Shown here piece by piece: positions 1-7,708 of a stretch of 64,000 nucleotides of DNA. Both the position numbers and the translations under genes were made by a program. Position 1 is the first letter of the stretch; each line of letters opens with the position of its first letter. The notes below the pieces were generated by a model that had not been told where the DNA came from, searched no databases, and saw only the letters and a list, made by a program, of their open reading frames with translations. Source of the stretch: Nocardia araoensis NBRC 100135 (GTDB lineage: Bacteria; Actinomycetota; Actinomycetes; Mycobacteriales; Mycobacteriaceae); contig NZ_BAFR01000212.1 in assembly GCF_000308435.1 (NCBI RefSeq), positions 1-64,000 of the forward strand. Direction: 5' to 3'.

Positions 1-495
1 CCGGTCAAGGGGTTGGGCATGAAGGGCGGCGCGAAGGCGCCCGGCGGTGGTCTCGCCATGAAGGGCGCGGCCAAGGCTCCCGGCGCGAAGGCCACGACCG
101 CTGAAGCGTCGGCCGCTCCGGCAGCCGAGGCAACGCCCACCGAGACGGCTACGGAACCGGCCGAAGCAACGACCGCAACCGCGCCGACCGAGACCAAGCC
201 CACGGTGCCCGCCAAGGGTTTGGCCATGAAGTCGGGCTTCAAGCGGCCCGGCCCCAAGGCCCCCGGCAAGGCAACCCCGGCACCGGCCCCGAAGGATGCG
301 GCTCCCGCCGAGCCGGCGTCGGCGGAGCAGTCTCCCGCTGCGGAAGCCCCTGCGGCAAAGCCCGAACCCGCTGCCGAACCGGAGCAGTCGAATGGCGTGA
401 GCGGCAACGGCGCGAGCGAAGTCGCGCCGCCCACCGCCAAGCCCGGCGGTCTCGGCTTCAAGGCCGGTGCGAAGGCGCCGGGCCGCAGAAGCTGA
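1..495 (+). CDS. C-terminal part of a protein with a Gly/Lys-repeat tail (possibly a membrane Fe-S reductase)
   Basis: The reading frame is open at the left edge, so only the last 164 codons are present. The sequence is low complexity, rich in Ala, Pro, Glu and Thr. It is punctuated by four copies of a short motif of the form G-L-A/G-M/F-K-x-G-x-K-x-P-G: two near the left edge, one in the middle and one at the C terminus (GLGFKAGAKAPG). No catalytic domain is visible. From memory, the mycobacterial iron-sulfur reductase Rv0338c ends in a similar Ala/Pro-rich tail with GLG..AGA+RPG motifs and lies beside aspC; an aspC homologue is found 9 kb away here. That identity is a guess. A strong hairpin follows the stop. 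Confidence 0.6.
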   Translation, partial: PVKGLGMKGGAKAPGGGLAMKGAAKAPGAKATTAEASAAPAAEATPTETATEPAEATTATAPTETKPTVPAKGLAMKSGFKRPGPKAPGKATPAPAPKDAAPAEPASAEQSPAAEAPAAKPEPAAEPEQSNGVSGNGASEVAPPTAKPGGLGFKAGAKAPGRRS

Positions 496-520
496 GCCCA
501 CAACAACTCCATACCGACAT

Positions 521-548
521 CGGCCGGGTCCGTGGACGGACCCGGCCG
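521..548 (+). terminator. Hairpin terminator after the repeat-tail gene
   Basis: A perfect 11-bp stem (CGGCCGGGTCC and its complement) closes a 6-nt loop 25 nt after the stop codon. The T tract is weak, as is usual in high-GC actinobacteria. Confidence 0.75.
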
Positions 549-824
549 AGTCATATCCGGGGCAGGTATACGCTTCGAACTCGCACTGGTCTCCGCAGGA
601 GTCGAAGGAGGTCGATGATCTCCCGGACCTTGACCGCCCGCTTGCGCTGCTCGATGTCATTGCCCGACACGGTGATCCGAGAATTGAACAACGGACACAG
701 CCGCACTCGTTCGCGGTCAGCAGTTGAATGGGAAGCACGGCTTCGGCGGGGCAGTCGGCTGCGCGGGCGCGACAGTCGCGGGCACCACGGCGGTGTCGGT
801 CGGCGTATGGACATGGCCGCTCGG
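549..824. other. Intergenic, no gene seen
   Basis: Frames here give only Arg-rich shadow translations. No RNA, repeat or promoter could be supported. Confidence 0.5.
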
Positions 825-1265
825 TCACGCCGAACGCCACGGCAGGAGCCGACGAACCGCCTTCCGTCCCGAGGTGATGTGCGGGGGTTGCGACATCAGG
901 GAATCCTTGCCCCGGATACACCACCCGAACGCCACCCACCGGTCGTCGTCATCGGTGATCACATACTCTTCGGCGCCCCCGAGAATGATCGCCTCGACCG
1001 CCGCGGCCGCCTGGGACGGCTTGTCCTCGAATTGGATTTCGTAGTCGGCGATGGCGCGGACGCACCAGCCCGTTTCGATGCGCACCGCGGCGTCGCCCAT
1101 ATCCACCAGTTTGATGTGTGGATTGACCCCGCGCGCTTCGGCTTCCGTGGACGAGGACCCGCTGGAGAGCACCAGGGTGCCGGGATTCGAAAACGTCTGG
1201 ATGGCGTAACGCTCGGCGATGGCAAACACCTCCGAGCAGAACATCTCCCATTCCGTCCCACTCAC
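825..1265 (-). CDS. Hypothetical protein, 146 aa
   Basis: No family is recognised. Composition is that of a real soluble protein: a mixed helical N terminus, a central stretch with alternating hydrophobic residues (HIKLVDMGDAAVRIETG, then AIADYEIQFEDKPSQA), an acidic DDDD cluster near residue 112, and a basic C terminus. There is no signal peptide or membrane segment. The GTG at 1265 is preferred because GGGAGG lies 5 nt upstream; a GTG at 1283 would add six residues but has no ribosome site. It sits alone, about 340 bp downstream of the FadE pair on the same strand. Confidence 0.6.
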   Translation of the reverse strand: MSGTEWEMFCSEVFAIAERYAIQTFSNPGTLVLSSGSSSTEAEARGVNPHIKLVDMGDAAVRIETGWCVRAIADYEIQFEDKPSQAAAAVEAIILGGAEEYVITDDDDRWVAFGWCIRGKDSLMSQPPHITSGRKAVRRLLPWRSA

Positions 1266-1609
1266 CCCGGCCTCCCAGCCCACTCGAAATTTTGCCCCGC
1301 ATCGGCACTACTTACCGCACGGATTCACCACCGTGTCCGAGTATTTCCACGCCGAGGATTGCGAGGGTACTCCCCCGTACACGCCGCCCCCGCGAGCAGC
1401 CGTCCGGTACTCCCCGTCCGCGCAGGTGGTGGCGCCTTGGGCAACGACAGTAGTGCCGGAGAAAGGTCGCCTCGTCGAACCTGGCAATTCCCGAGAAGGT
1501 TGCGACAGCTTCGACTCAGCGAGACGGATCTCTCAGCGGAGGCGATGAAGGATGCGTGGCACCCGGACCCGGTCTGACCAGGGTTGCGGGCCCCGGTCAA
1601 GGACTCGAA
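1266..1609. other. Intergenic, no gene seen
   Basis: This 344-bp stretch lies between the FadE operon end and the hypothetical gene, both on the minus strand. It presumably holds the promoter of the latter and the terminator of the former. An imperfect GACC...GGTC inverted repeat near 1577-1600 is the only structure noticed. Confidence 0.4.
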
Positions 1610-2758
1610 TCACGGCCTGGTCAGTGCCGCAAAACGAGCGAGGTGCTCGTCGGTGGAGCCGAATTCGTGCTCGATCACGGTGAGCCGCTTGAAGTAGTGG
1701 CCGATGGCCAGTTCCTCGGTCATGCCCATCGCGCCGTGCAGTTGCACCGCGTTCTGGCCGATGAACCGCGCCGCCCTGGCGACGGTGACCTTCGCCGCCG
1801 AGATGGCGCGGGCACGGTCGTCGGCGGAGGCGCGCAGCGAATGGACAGCCAGGTGGACGGCCGCGATGGCCTGCTCGAGCTCGATGTACATGTCGACCAT
1901 GCGGTGTTGCAGCACTTGGAAACTGCCGATCGGCTGACCGAACTGCTCGCGCTGCTTGGCGTAGTCGATGGTGTCGGCGAGCACCTTGCGCATGCAGCCG
2001 ACCGCCTCGGCGCAGATCGCCGCGGTGGCCTCCGCGATGGTCGGCTCGATGACGGTCCAGCCGTCGGACTCCGTGCCCAGCAGAGCGTCGGCGGGCAGAC
2101 GCAAGCCGGTGAACACGAGATCGGCGGCGGTCCGGTCGTCGATGGTGCGGTAGGCGTGCACCTCGACTCCGGCGGGCGGAGCGCTCGCGTCGAATTCCAG
2201 CCGGAACAGGGAGATCCCCGCCTTGTCGCGCCGCTCGCCCGACGTGCGGGCGGTGATCAGCAGATCGGTGGCCAGTGGCGCGCCGGTCACCACGGTCTTG
2301 GCGCCGTCGAGCACCCAGGCGTCGCCGTCGCGGCGGGCGGTGGTCGAGACGTCGTGCAGCGTGTGCCCGGAGGCCGGTTCCAGCGCGGCGAACGCGATGC
2401 GCGCGTCGCCGGAGACGATCCGGCGCAGCACGGCGTCGGCCTGTTCGCCACCGGAACGCTCGAGCAGACCGGCGCCGAGCACGACCGTGTCCACGAACGG
2501 CTCGACCACCAGCGCACGGCCGAGTTCTTCGGCGATCACCATGAGTTCGACCGGGCCGCCACCGGTGCCGTCCACCCGCTCGGGCAAGGTCGCGCCGAGA
2601 ATCCCCAGTTCATCGGCGAAGCCGCGCCAGATGGCGGGCTGCCAGCCCGACTCCGATTTCGCCGCCGCGCGGCTCTTCTCCAAGTCGTAACGCGCCCCGA
2701 GGTAGCCGGCGATCGCGGAGCGGAGCATTTCCTGCTCGTCGGTAAGCGTGAAGTCCAT
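1610..2758 (-). CDS. Acyl-CoA dehydrogenase, short FadE subunit (382 aa)
   Basis: An acyl-CoA dehydrogenase-fold protein, expected to bind FAD and oxidise an acyl-CoA to the 2-enoyl-CoA. The N-terminal helical domain opens MDFTLTDEQEMLRSAI; a middle beta domain includes TVVTGA; the C-terminal helical domain carries YAKQREQFGQPIGSFQ (about 266-281) and LHGAMGMTEE. Aligned by eye, the position of the usual catalytic Glu near the C terminus (YEGT in relatives) reads EFGST, and the alternative helix-G site has no Glu-Arg. It may therefore be the non-catalytic partner of the upstream FadE, as in the two-gene ChsE-type alpha2beta2 enzymes of steroid side-chain oxidation. The start codon shares one base with the upstream stop (TGATG), so the two are translationally coupled. 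Confidence 0.88.
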   Translation of the reverse strand: MDFTLTDEQEMLRSAIAGYLGARYDLEKSRAAAKSESGWQPAIWRGFADELGILGATLPERVDGTGGGPVELMVIAEELGRALVVEPFVDTVVLGAGLLERSGGEQADAVLRRIVSGDARIAFAALEPASGHTLHDVSTTARRDGDAWVLDGAKTVVTGAPLATDLLITARTSGERRDKAGISLFRLEFDASAPPAGVEVHAYRTIDDRTAADLVFTGLRLPADALLGTESDGWTVIEPTIAEATAAICAEAVGCMRKVLADTIDYAKQREQFGQPIGSFQVLQHRMVDMYIELEQAIAAVHLAVHSLRASADDRARAISAAKVTVARAARFIGQNAVQLHGAMGMTEELAIGHYFKRLTVIEHEFGSTDEHLARFAALTRP

Positions 2759-3987
2759 CAGAGTCCCAATGCTGCTTTGGCGAGGATGTTTCGCTGAATC
2801 TCGTTGCTGCCCGCGTAGATCGAGCCCGCTCGGTCGTTGAAGTACTTCAGCGGCGCGACGGCCTGCCAGTCCGCGCCGCTGTGGTAGCCGTCGGCGGGCG
2901 GTGTGAACTGGGCGATCGGGCCGCCCGGCTCGGTGGCATGCGGCTGGTAGACGCGACCGCGCGGTCCCGCCGCCTCCAGCGCCAGTTCGGTGAGCTTCTG
3001 GCTGAGTTCGGTGCCGAGGATCTTGAGTATGGATGACGCCGGCCCCGGGTTCTTGCCCTGCGCCATCGCCGAGATAGTCCGGTATTCCAGGACCTCGAGC
3101 ACCTCGGCGCGAATCCGCAGGTCCGCCAGCTTCGCAGCGAACGCACGATCGTCGATCAGCGGATTGCCGTCCGGCCCCGGCTGCTGCGCCGCGTTCGCGG
3201 CGATGTCCTGGGCCATGACCTGCAGCCACGGCGCCGCCGCTCCGCCCCGCTCGTGCACCAGCAGGTACTTCGCGACGGTCCACCCGTCATCGATCCGGCC
3301 GAGCACGTTGGTCTTCGGCACCCGCACGTTGTCGAAGAAGACCTGGTTCTGCACCTGCTCGCCCGAAGTCATCACCAGCGGCCGGATCTCGATGCCGGGC
3401 GCGGTCATGTCGATCAGCAGGAACGTGATGCCCTGCTGCTTCTTACCCGTGCGCGAGGTGCGCACGAGGCAGAAGATCCAGTTCGCCTCGGTGGCGTGGG
3501 TGGTCCAGATCTTGCTGCCGGTGCACACGAAATCCTCGCCGTCGTCGACGGCGGCCATGGTCAGCGCGGCCAGGTCCGATCCGGCCTCGGGCTCGGAGTA
3601 GCCCTGGCAGAAGAAGACCTCGCCGGTGAGGATGCGCGACAGGAAGAACGCCTTCTGCTCCGGGGTGCCGAACGCGATGATCGCCGGGGCCACCATCTTG
3701 ATGCCCATCGGCGACAGCGCGGGCGCGCCTGCCAGTGCCGATTCCCGTTGGAAGATGTAGTGCTGAGTCAGGCTCCAGTCACATCCGCCGTGTTCCACCG
3801 GCCAGGCGGGCGCCGCCCAACCGCGCTCGTGCAGGATGCGCTGCCATTCCATGCTCGCCTCGTGGTCGGGATACACGCTCGTCGCCAAGCGCCCGGCCCG
3901 CCGCAACTCCGGCGTCAGCTTCGCGTCGAGGAACGCGCGCACCTCGTCCCGAAACGCCAGATCCTCCGCTGACCAGTCGTAATCCAT
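2758..3987 (-). CDS. Acyl-CoA dehydrogenase, long FadE subunit (409 aa)
   Basis: First gene of a coupled FadE pair. The family signature is clear: CQGYSEPEAGSDLA (127-140), KIWTTHA, a hinge DGWTVAKYLLVHERGG, and the C-terminal SIYAGSNEIQRNILAK. The usual catalytic Glu of YEGT is Ala392 here. Glu246 in the helix-G VHERGG segment corresponds by eye to the alternative base used by isovaleryl-CoA dehydrogenase and steroid-type FadEs. The substrate is probably branched or cyclic, but this is inference. ATG 3987 has GGGAGGGCGG just upstream. A longer ORF back to 4071 adds 28 unlikely residues. Confidence 0.9.
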   Translation of the reverse strand: MDYDWSAEDLAFRDEVRAFLDAKLTPELRRAGRLATSVYPDHEASMEWQRILHERGWAAPAWPVEHGGCDWSLTQHYIFQRESALAGAPALSPMGIKMVAPAIIAFGTPEQKAFFLSRILTGEVFFCQGYSEPEAGSDLAALTMAAVDDGEDFVCTGSKIWTTHATEANWIFCLVRTSRTGKKQQGITFLLIDMTAPGIEIRPLVMTSGEQVQNQVFFDNVRVPKTNVLGRIDDGWTVAKYLLVHERGGAAAPWLQVMAQDIAANAAQQPGPDGNPLIDDRAFAAKLADLRIRAEVLEVLEYRTISAMAQGKNPGPASSILKILGTELSQKLTELALEAAGPRGRVYQPHATEPGGPIAQFTPPADGYHSGADWQAVAPLKYFNDRAGSIYAGSNEIQRNILAKAALGL

Positions 3988-4233
3988 CCGCCCTCCCAGA
4001 GGGTGTGCACCGTTGCTTCCATGGCGACCATCCCGCCACCACGCGACAGAATGTACGGCTGTCTCTCTCACGCCGTCAAACTGACGTCATATGCCCGCAC
4101 ATACCCGGCCGGCGACGACCGATCCCTCCGGTCGCCGGACCCACAGCACCGGCCCGGCAACCGGTCCATCCGCCTCGATCGGTCGCCGCCGACCTCAGCC
4201 GCAGGTGTTGGGTTCGCCGATAACCGGAACCGT

Positions 4234-4770
4234 TCAGCAGTCCTCGACGAAGGCCTTCAGGTAGCCCACCGATTGGTAGACGTAGTCGTAGGCCCAGCGG
4301 GGGATGGAGAGGGCGGGTTCTGGGTCGGTGAAGAGGAGTTCTCCGTCCCAGCACTTGTGCAGGACGTAGCGGGATCGGGAGATGTGGGGGGTGAAGGTGA
4401 CGACGATGACCCGGCGCCAATCGTGGGCGCGGGCGAGGCGGGCGAGTTCGCGGCCTTCGCCGCGGGTGGTGCGGGGGGACGGGTCGAAGCACAACACCTC
4501 GAAGCTGTAGCCGCCGTGACAGATGCGGTTGAGCATGGCGCTGTTCTCATAGGGGTTGGAGAACACCACCCGCGGCGCGTACCCCTCGCGCGCCAGGCGC
4601 AGGCCCAGTTGTTCGCGGCCGTCGTGCGCCCCGCCGAGAACGAGAACGGCGTCCGCCCGCGCGGGCGGATCGGTCCGCGGACGCACGTAGACCGGCCACA
4701 GCGCCACCGTGGCGACAACCACCGCCAGACCCGCGCCGAGCGCGATCCAGGCCAACCGACGACGTCGCAC
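4234..4770 (-). CDS. YdcF/SanA (DUF218) family membrane-anchored protein
   Basis: A 178-aa protein with a basic N terminus and one membrane segment (about residues 6-25, AWIALGAGLAVVVATVALWP). A DUF218 domain faces outward: ADAVLVLGGAHDGREQLGLRLAREG (about 38-62) is the usual first strand-loop with GG and a Ser/Arg-rich helix, and RVIVVTFTPHISRSRYVL is the second conserved segment. Members of this family are linked to envelope integrity; the reaction is unknown. The start is GTG. It is divergent from udgA with about 146 bp between starts, and may act on the same cell-wall pathway, but only proximity supports this. Confidence 0.8.
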   Translation of the reverse strand: MRRRRLAWIALGAGLAVVVATVALWPVYVRPRTDPPARADAVLVLGGAHDGREQLGLRLAREGYAPRVVFSNPYENSAMLNRICHGGYSFEVLCFDPSPRTTRGEGRELARLARAHDWRRVIVVTFTPHISRSRYVLHKCWDGELLFTDPEPALSIPRWAYDYVYQSVGYLKAFVEDC

Positions 4771-4916
4771 CAGGCCGATGCTAGCCGGGCGCGGCGCGAC
4801 CGTTCCGCCAGGTCACGAGGCCAGGATCGGCGATGTCGCCGCATGTACATCTGCTGTTGCCCGGACCCTTGCCTCGCTGACGTGGCGTGGCCACCGGCGG
4901 GGCTTACCAATCGATC

Positions 4917-6239
4917 ATGCGATGCACAGTCTTCGGAACCGGGTATCTCGGGGCCACGCACGCGGCGTGCATGGCCGAACTCGGGCACGACGTCATCGGA
5001 GTGGACGTGGACCCGGGCAAGGTCGCGAAACTGTCCGACGGAGTGGTGCCGTTCTACGAACCGGGCCTGGAGGATGTGCTACGCCGCAACCTCGATGCGG
5101 GCCGATTGCGGTTCACCACCTCCTACGCCGAGGCGGCCGCGCACGCCGATGTGCATTTCCTCGGTGTGGGCACGCCGCAGAAGAAGGGCGAGTACGCCGC
5201 CGACTTGAAATACGTGCACGCGGTGGTGGATACGCTCGCCCCGCTGCTGGAACATCCCTCGGTGATCATCGGCAAGTCGACCGTTCCGGTCGGTACGGCC
5301 GCCGCCCTGGGAACCCGCGCCCGCGCACTGAGTTCCACCGACGTCGAAGTGGCGTGGAACCCGGAATTCCTCCGGGAAGGCTTCGCGGTCAAAGACACCC
5401 TGCGGCCGGACCGATTGGTCCTCGGGGTCGACCGGGAACGCGCCGCTGCCGGTTGGGTCGAGGATCTGGTACGTGAGATCTACGCCGACCTGATCGCCGC
5501 CGAGGTCCCGTTCCTGCTGACCGACCTGGCCACAGCGGAATTGGTGAAGGTCTCCGCGAACGCGTTTCTGGCGACGAAGATCTCGTTCATCAACGCGGTA
5601 TCGGAAGTGTGCGAAGCGACCGGCGCCGATGTGACCATGCTGGCCGACGCGCTCGGCTACGACGCGCGCATCGGCCGTCGATTCCTCAACGCCGGACTGG
5701 GTTTCGGCGGCGGATGTCTGCCGAAGGATATCCGGGCGTTCATGGCCCGCTCCGGCGAGCTCGGCGCCGACCACGCCGTCGCCTTCTTGCGCGAGGTGGA
5801 CAACATCAATATGCGCCGCCGGACCAAGGTGGTCGACATGGCCGCCCGCGCCTGTGGCGGCTCATTGCTCGGGGCCAACGTCGCGGTGCTCGGCGCCGCG
5901 TTCAAACCGGAGTCCGACGATGTCCGCGACTCCCCCGCGCTGAACGTGGCGGGCATGATCCAGCTACACGGGGCCGTGGTGACCGTCTACGATCCCAAGG
6001 CACTGGAGAATTCGCGCCGGGTGTTCCCCACGCTGAACTACGCGACCTCGGTCGCCGAGGCGTGCGAACGCGCCGACGTGGTGCTCGTGCTCACCGAGTG
6101 GAACGAGTTCACCGCGCTGCGCCCCGAGGACCTCGACCGGGTGGTGCGCGCCCGCTCGATCATCGACGGCCGGAACTGTCTCAATCGTGCCACCTGGAGA
6201 GCAGCCGGATGGGTGTACGCGGGACTCGGCACACCGTAG
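4917..6239 (+). CDS. udgA: UDP-glucose 6-dehydrogenase
   Basis: Oxidises UDP-glucose to UDP-glucuronate with two NAD+, supplying uronic acids for envelope polysaccharides. The N-terminal Rossmann motif GTGYLGATHAA is at residues 6-16. Also visible are the VGTPQKKGEYAADL loop, KSTVPVGT, WNPEFLREG, the central helix LVKVSANAFLATKISFINA, and the active-site segment GFGGGCLPKD with catalytic Cys267. The C-terminal UDP-binding domain has AFKPESDDVRDSPA and VLVLTEWNEF. About 440 residues is normal. ATG 4917 is chosen because it begins directly at the Rossmann strand; an in-frame GTG at 4887 would add ten residues. M. tuberculosis has udgA next to dcd; here dcd is 6.6 kb away. Confidence 0.95.
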   Translation: MRCTVFGTGYLGATHAACMAELGHDVIGVDVDPGKVAKLSDGVVPFYEPGLEDVLRRNLDAGRLRFTTSYAEAAAHADVHFLGVGTPQKKGEYAADLKYVHAVVDTLAPLLEHPSVIIGKSTVPVGTAAALGTRARALSSTDVEVAWNPEFLREGFAVKDTLRPDRLVLGVDRERAAAGWVEDLVREIYADLIAAEVPFLLTDLATAELVKVSANAFLATKISFINAVSEVCEATGADVTMLADALGYDARIGRRFLNAGLGFGGGCLPKDIRAFMARSGELGADHAVAFLREVDNINMRRRTKVVDMAARACGGSLLGANVAVLGAAFKPESDDVRDSPALNVAGMIQLHGAVVTVYDPKALENSRRVFPTLNYATSVAEACERADVVLVLTEWNEFTALRPEDLDRVVRARSIIDGRNCLNRATWRAAGWVYAGLGTP

Positions 6240-6390
6240 AGTTGCGGAGCGAGGCGGGCTACTGCCAGACAGACGACCAGTCCTGCCTTAAGCACAGCTG
6301 ATCGCCGGCGGTAGGGTCCGTCCAGCGGGTCTCCGCCGACGGACGGCGCAGGCTCGCATGTCGTGAAGTGTGAAACGAGATGGGCAGCTG

Positions 6391-7698
6391 ATGAGTTCGG
6401 TACTGGGAGTTTCGGTGGGGGCCGGCGCTGTCCGTATGGCGCGACCACACGCCGCGAACCCCCACGGGCATGTCTCCCCGCATTCCTTCGATCTGCAGAC
6501 CGTTCCGGTCGTCGATCAAAGCGTGGAAGAGCTGGCGGCAGAGGCCATCGGAGTCACCCTGGAGGCCACGCCGGGTATCGGCGCCACCGCGATCGCCTAC
6601 CGCAGTGAGCAGCACGCCCGTGGCATCCGCGCCGCCATGGCGCGCCAGCAGCTGACCAATTACGAACTGGTACCCGAGATCGCGGCCGCGCTCGAGTTCG
6701 CGCAGGCCACCGGTGATATCCGGGGCATCTCCTCGCTGGTCGTCTACGACCTGGGCAGCTCCGGTCTGACGGTGAGCGTGGTCGATACGCAGACTCGCGA
6801 GGTCCGGCACAGCGAGCGCACCAGCGACATCAGCGGCGACTACCTCGACTCGTTGATCCGGGAGCAGCAGATCGCCTCGGGGCGGATCGCCCACCCGCCG
6901 AACGCCGCCGGTCTGGCCGCCTTGGACGCACTGTGCCGCGAGGCCAAAGAGCAGCTCACCAGCAACACCGCCGTGGCGCTGCCGAGCGAACAGGGTTTGG
7001 TCCTGCTCGCGCAGGAGAACTTCGAATCGCTGATCATGCTGGCCATCGAGTCGTCGGCGCGCATGGCGCGCGACGTGATCGTGCGCTCGGACCGCCCGGT
7101 GCACGGTGTGCTCGCCATCGGCGGTTGCGCCCGGATCCCCTTGGTGGCCAAGGTGCTCGAACGCTGGATGGGCGTGCCCGTCATCGTGCCGGACAGCCCG
7201 GAGACCGTGATGGCTCGCGGCGCCGCGCTGCTGGCCAGACCGGTCCGCAAGGAGACCTCCACGGCGAGCGCCGCGCTGGACGACGAGCTGTCACCCGCCT
7301 GGTTGTCGGCTCCGGCCCAGCGCGGCAAGCGTGAGATCAGCGGCGCGGTGCTGACCGTCAGCGCGCTGGCCGTCGTCGCCGCGATCGGGCTCGGCCTCGG
7401 TTACGGACCGCAGGTGCTGGAACGGGATTCACACACCAGCGAGGGATCACCGTCGCTGTCGCCGACCACCGCACCCCGCACGACCACCTTGGATCCGCAG
7501 ATCGCGGTCGCGCCGGGCACCACGGAGTCGCCCGCGCACGAATCGGTCGCCGCGCCACCGCCCAACCGGCGGCAGACCACCAGCGAGGCGCCGCCGACGC
7601 CCGGCCCGAACACCATCGTGGTGCCGGGCCTCCCGCCGATCGTGGTCCCCACGATCCCGCCGGAGGTCTTCCCCTTCCCTCCACCGCCGCAACGCTGA
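6391..7698 (+). CDS. Membrane-anchored Hsp70-like (DnaK nucleotide-binding fold) protein
   Basis: A 435-aa protein with an actin/Hsp70-type ATPase fold but no substrate-binding domain. The phosphate-2-like loop VVYDLGSSGLTVSVV (about 118-132) and the adenosine-site segment VLAIGGCARIPLVAKVLERWMGVPV (about 236-260) are recognisable. The first phosphate loop (VLGVSVGAGAV) is degenerate. A single membrane helix follows (about 316-337, VLTVSALAVVAAIGLGLGY). The last 100 residues are Pro/Thr/Ser-rich and should be outside. This layout suggests an ATP-dependent envelope sensor or chaperone-like protein; the function is unknown. ATG 6391 is preferred; an in-frame GTG lies at 6370. It is convergent with the YibE gene, 10 bp apart. 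Confidence 0.75.
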   Translation: MSSVLGVSVGAGAVRMARPHAANPHGHVSPHSFDLQTVPVVDQSVEELAAEAIGVTLEATPGIGATAIAYRSEQHARGIRAAMARQQLTNYELVPEIAAALEFAQATGDIRGISSLVVYDLGSSGLTVSVVDTQTREVRHSERTSDISGDYLDSLIREQQIASGRIAHPPNAAGLAALDALCREAKEQLTSNTAVALPSEQGLVLLAQENFESLIMLAIESSARMARDVIVRSDRPVHGVLAIGGCARIPLVAKVLERWMGVPVIVPDSPETVMARGAALLARPVRKETSTASAALDDELSPAWLSAPAQRGKREISGAVLTVSALAVVAAIGLGLGYGPQVLERDSHTSEGSPSLSPTTAPRTTTLDPQIAVAPGTTESPAHESVAAPPPNRRQTTSEAPPTPGPNTIVVPGLPPIVVPTIPPEVFPFPPPPQR

Positions 7699-7708
7699 CG
7701 GGAATAAT

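Noticed and set aside
615-1577. Long plus-strand frame of 320 codons at the left end
   Set aside because: Arg- and Gly-rich composition typical of a shadow frame; it runs opposite the more protein-like minus-strand gene at 825-1265.
1556-2797. Long plus-strand frame opposite the FadE gene (413 codons)
   Set aside because: It is an antisense shadow of a clear acyl-CoA dehydrogenase; its translation is Gly/Arg/His-rich with no domain.
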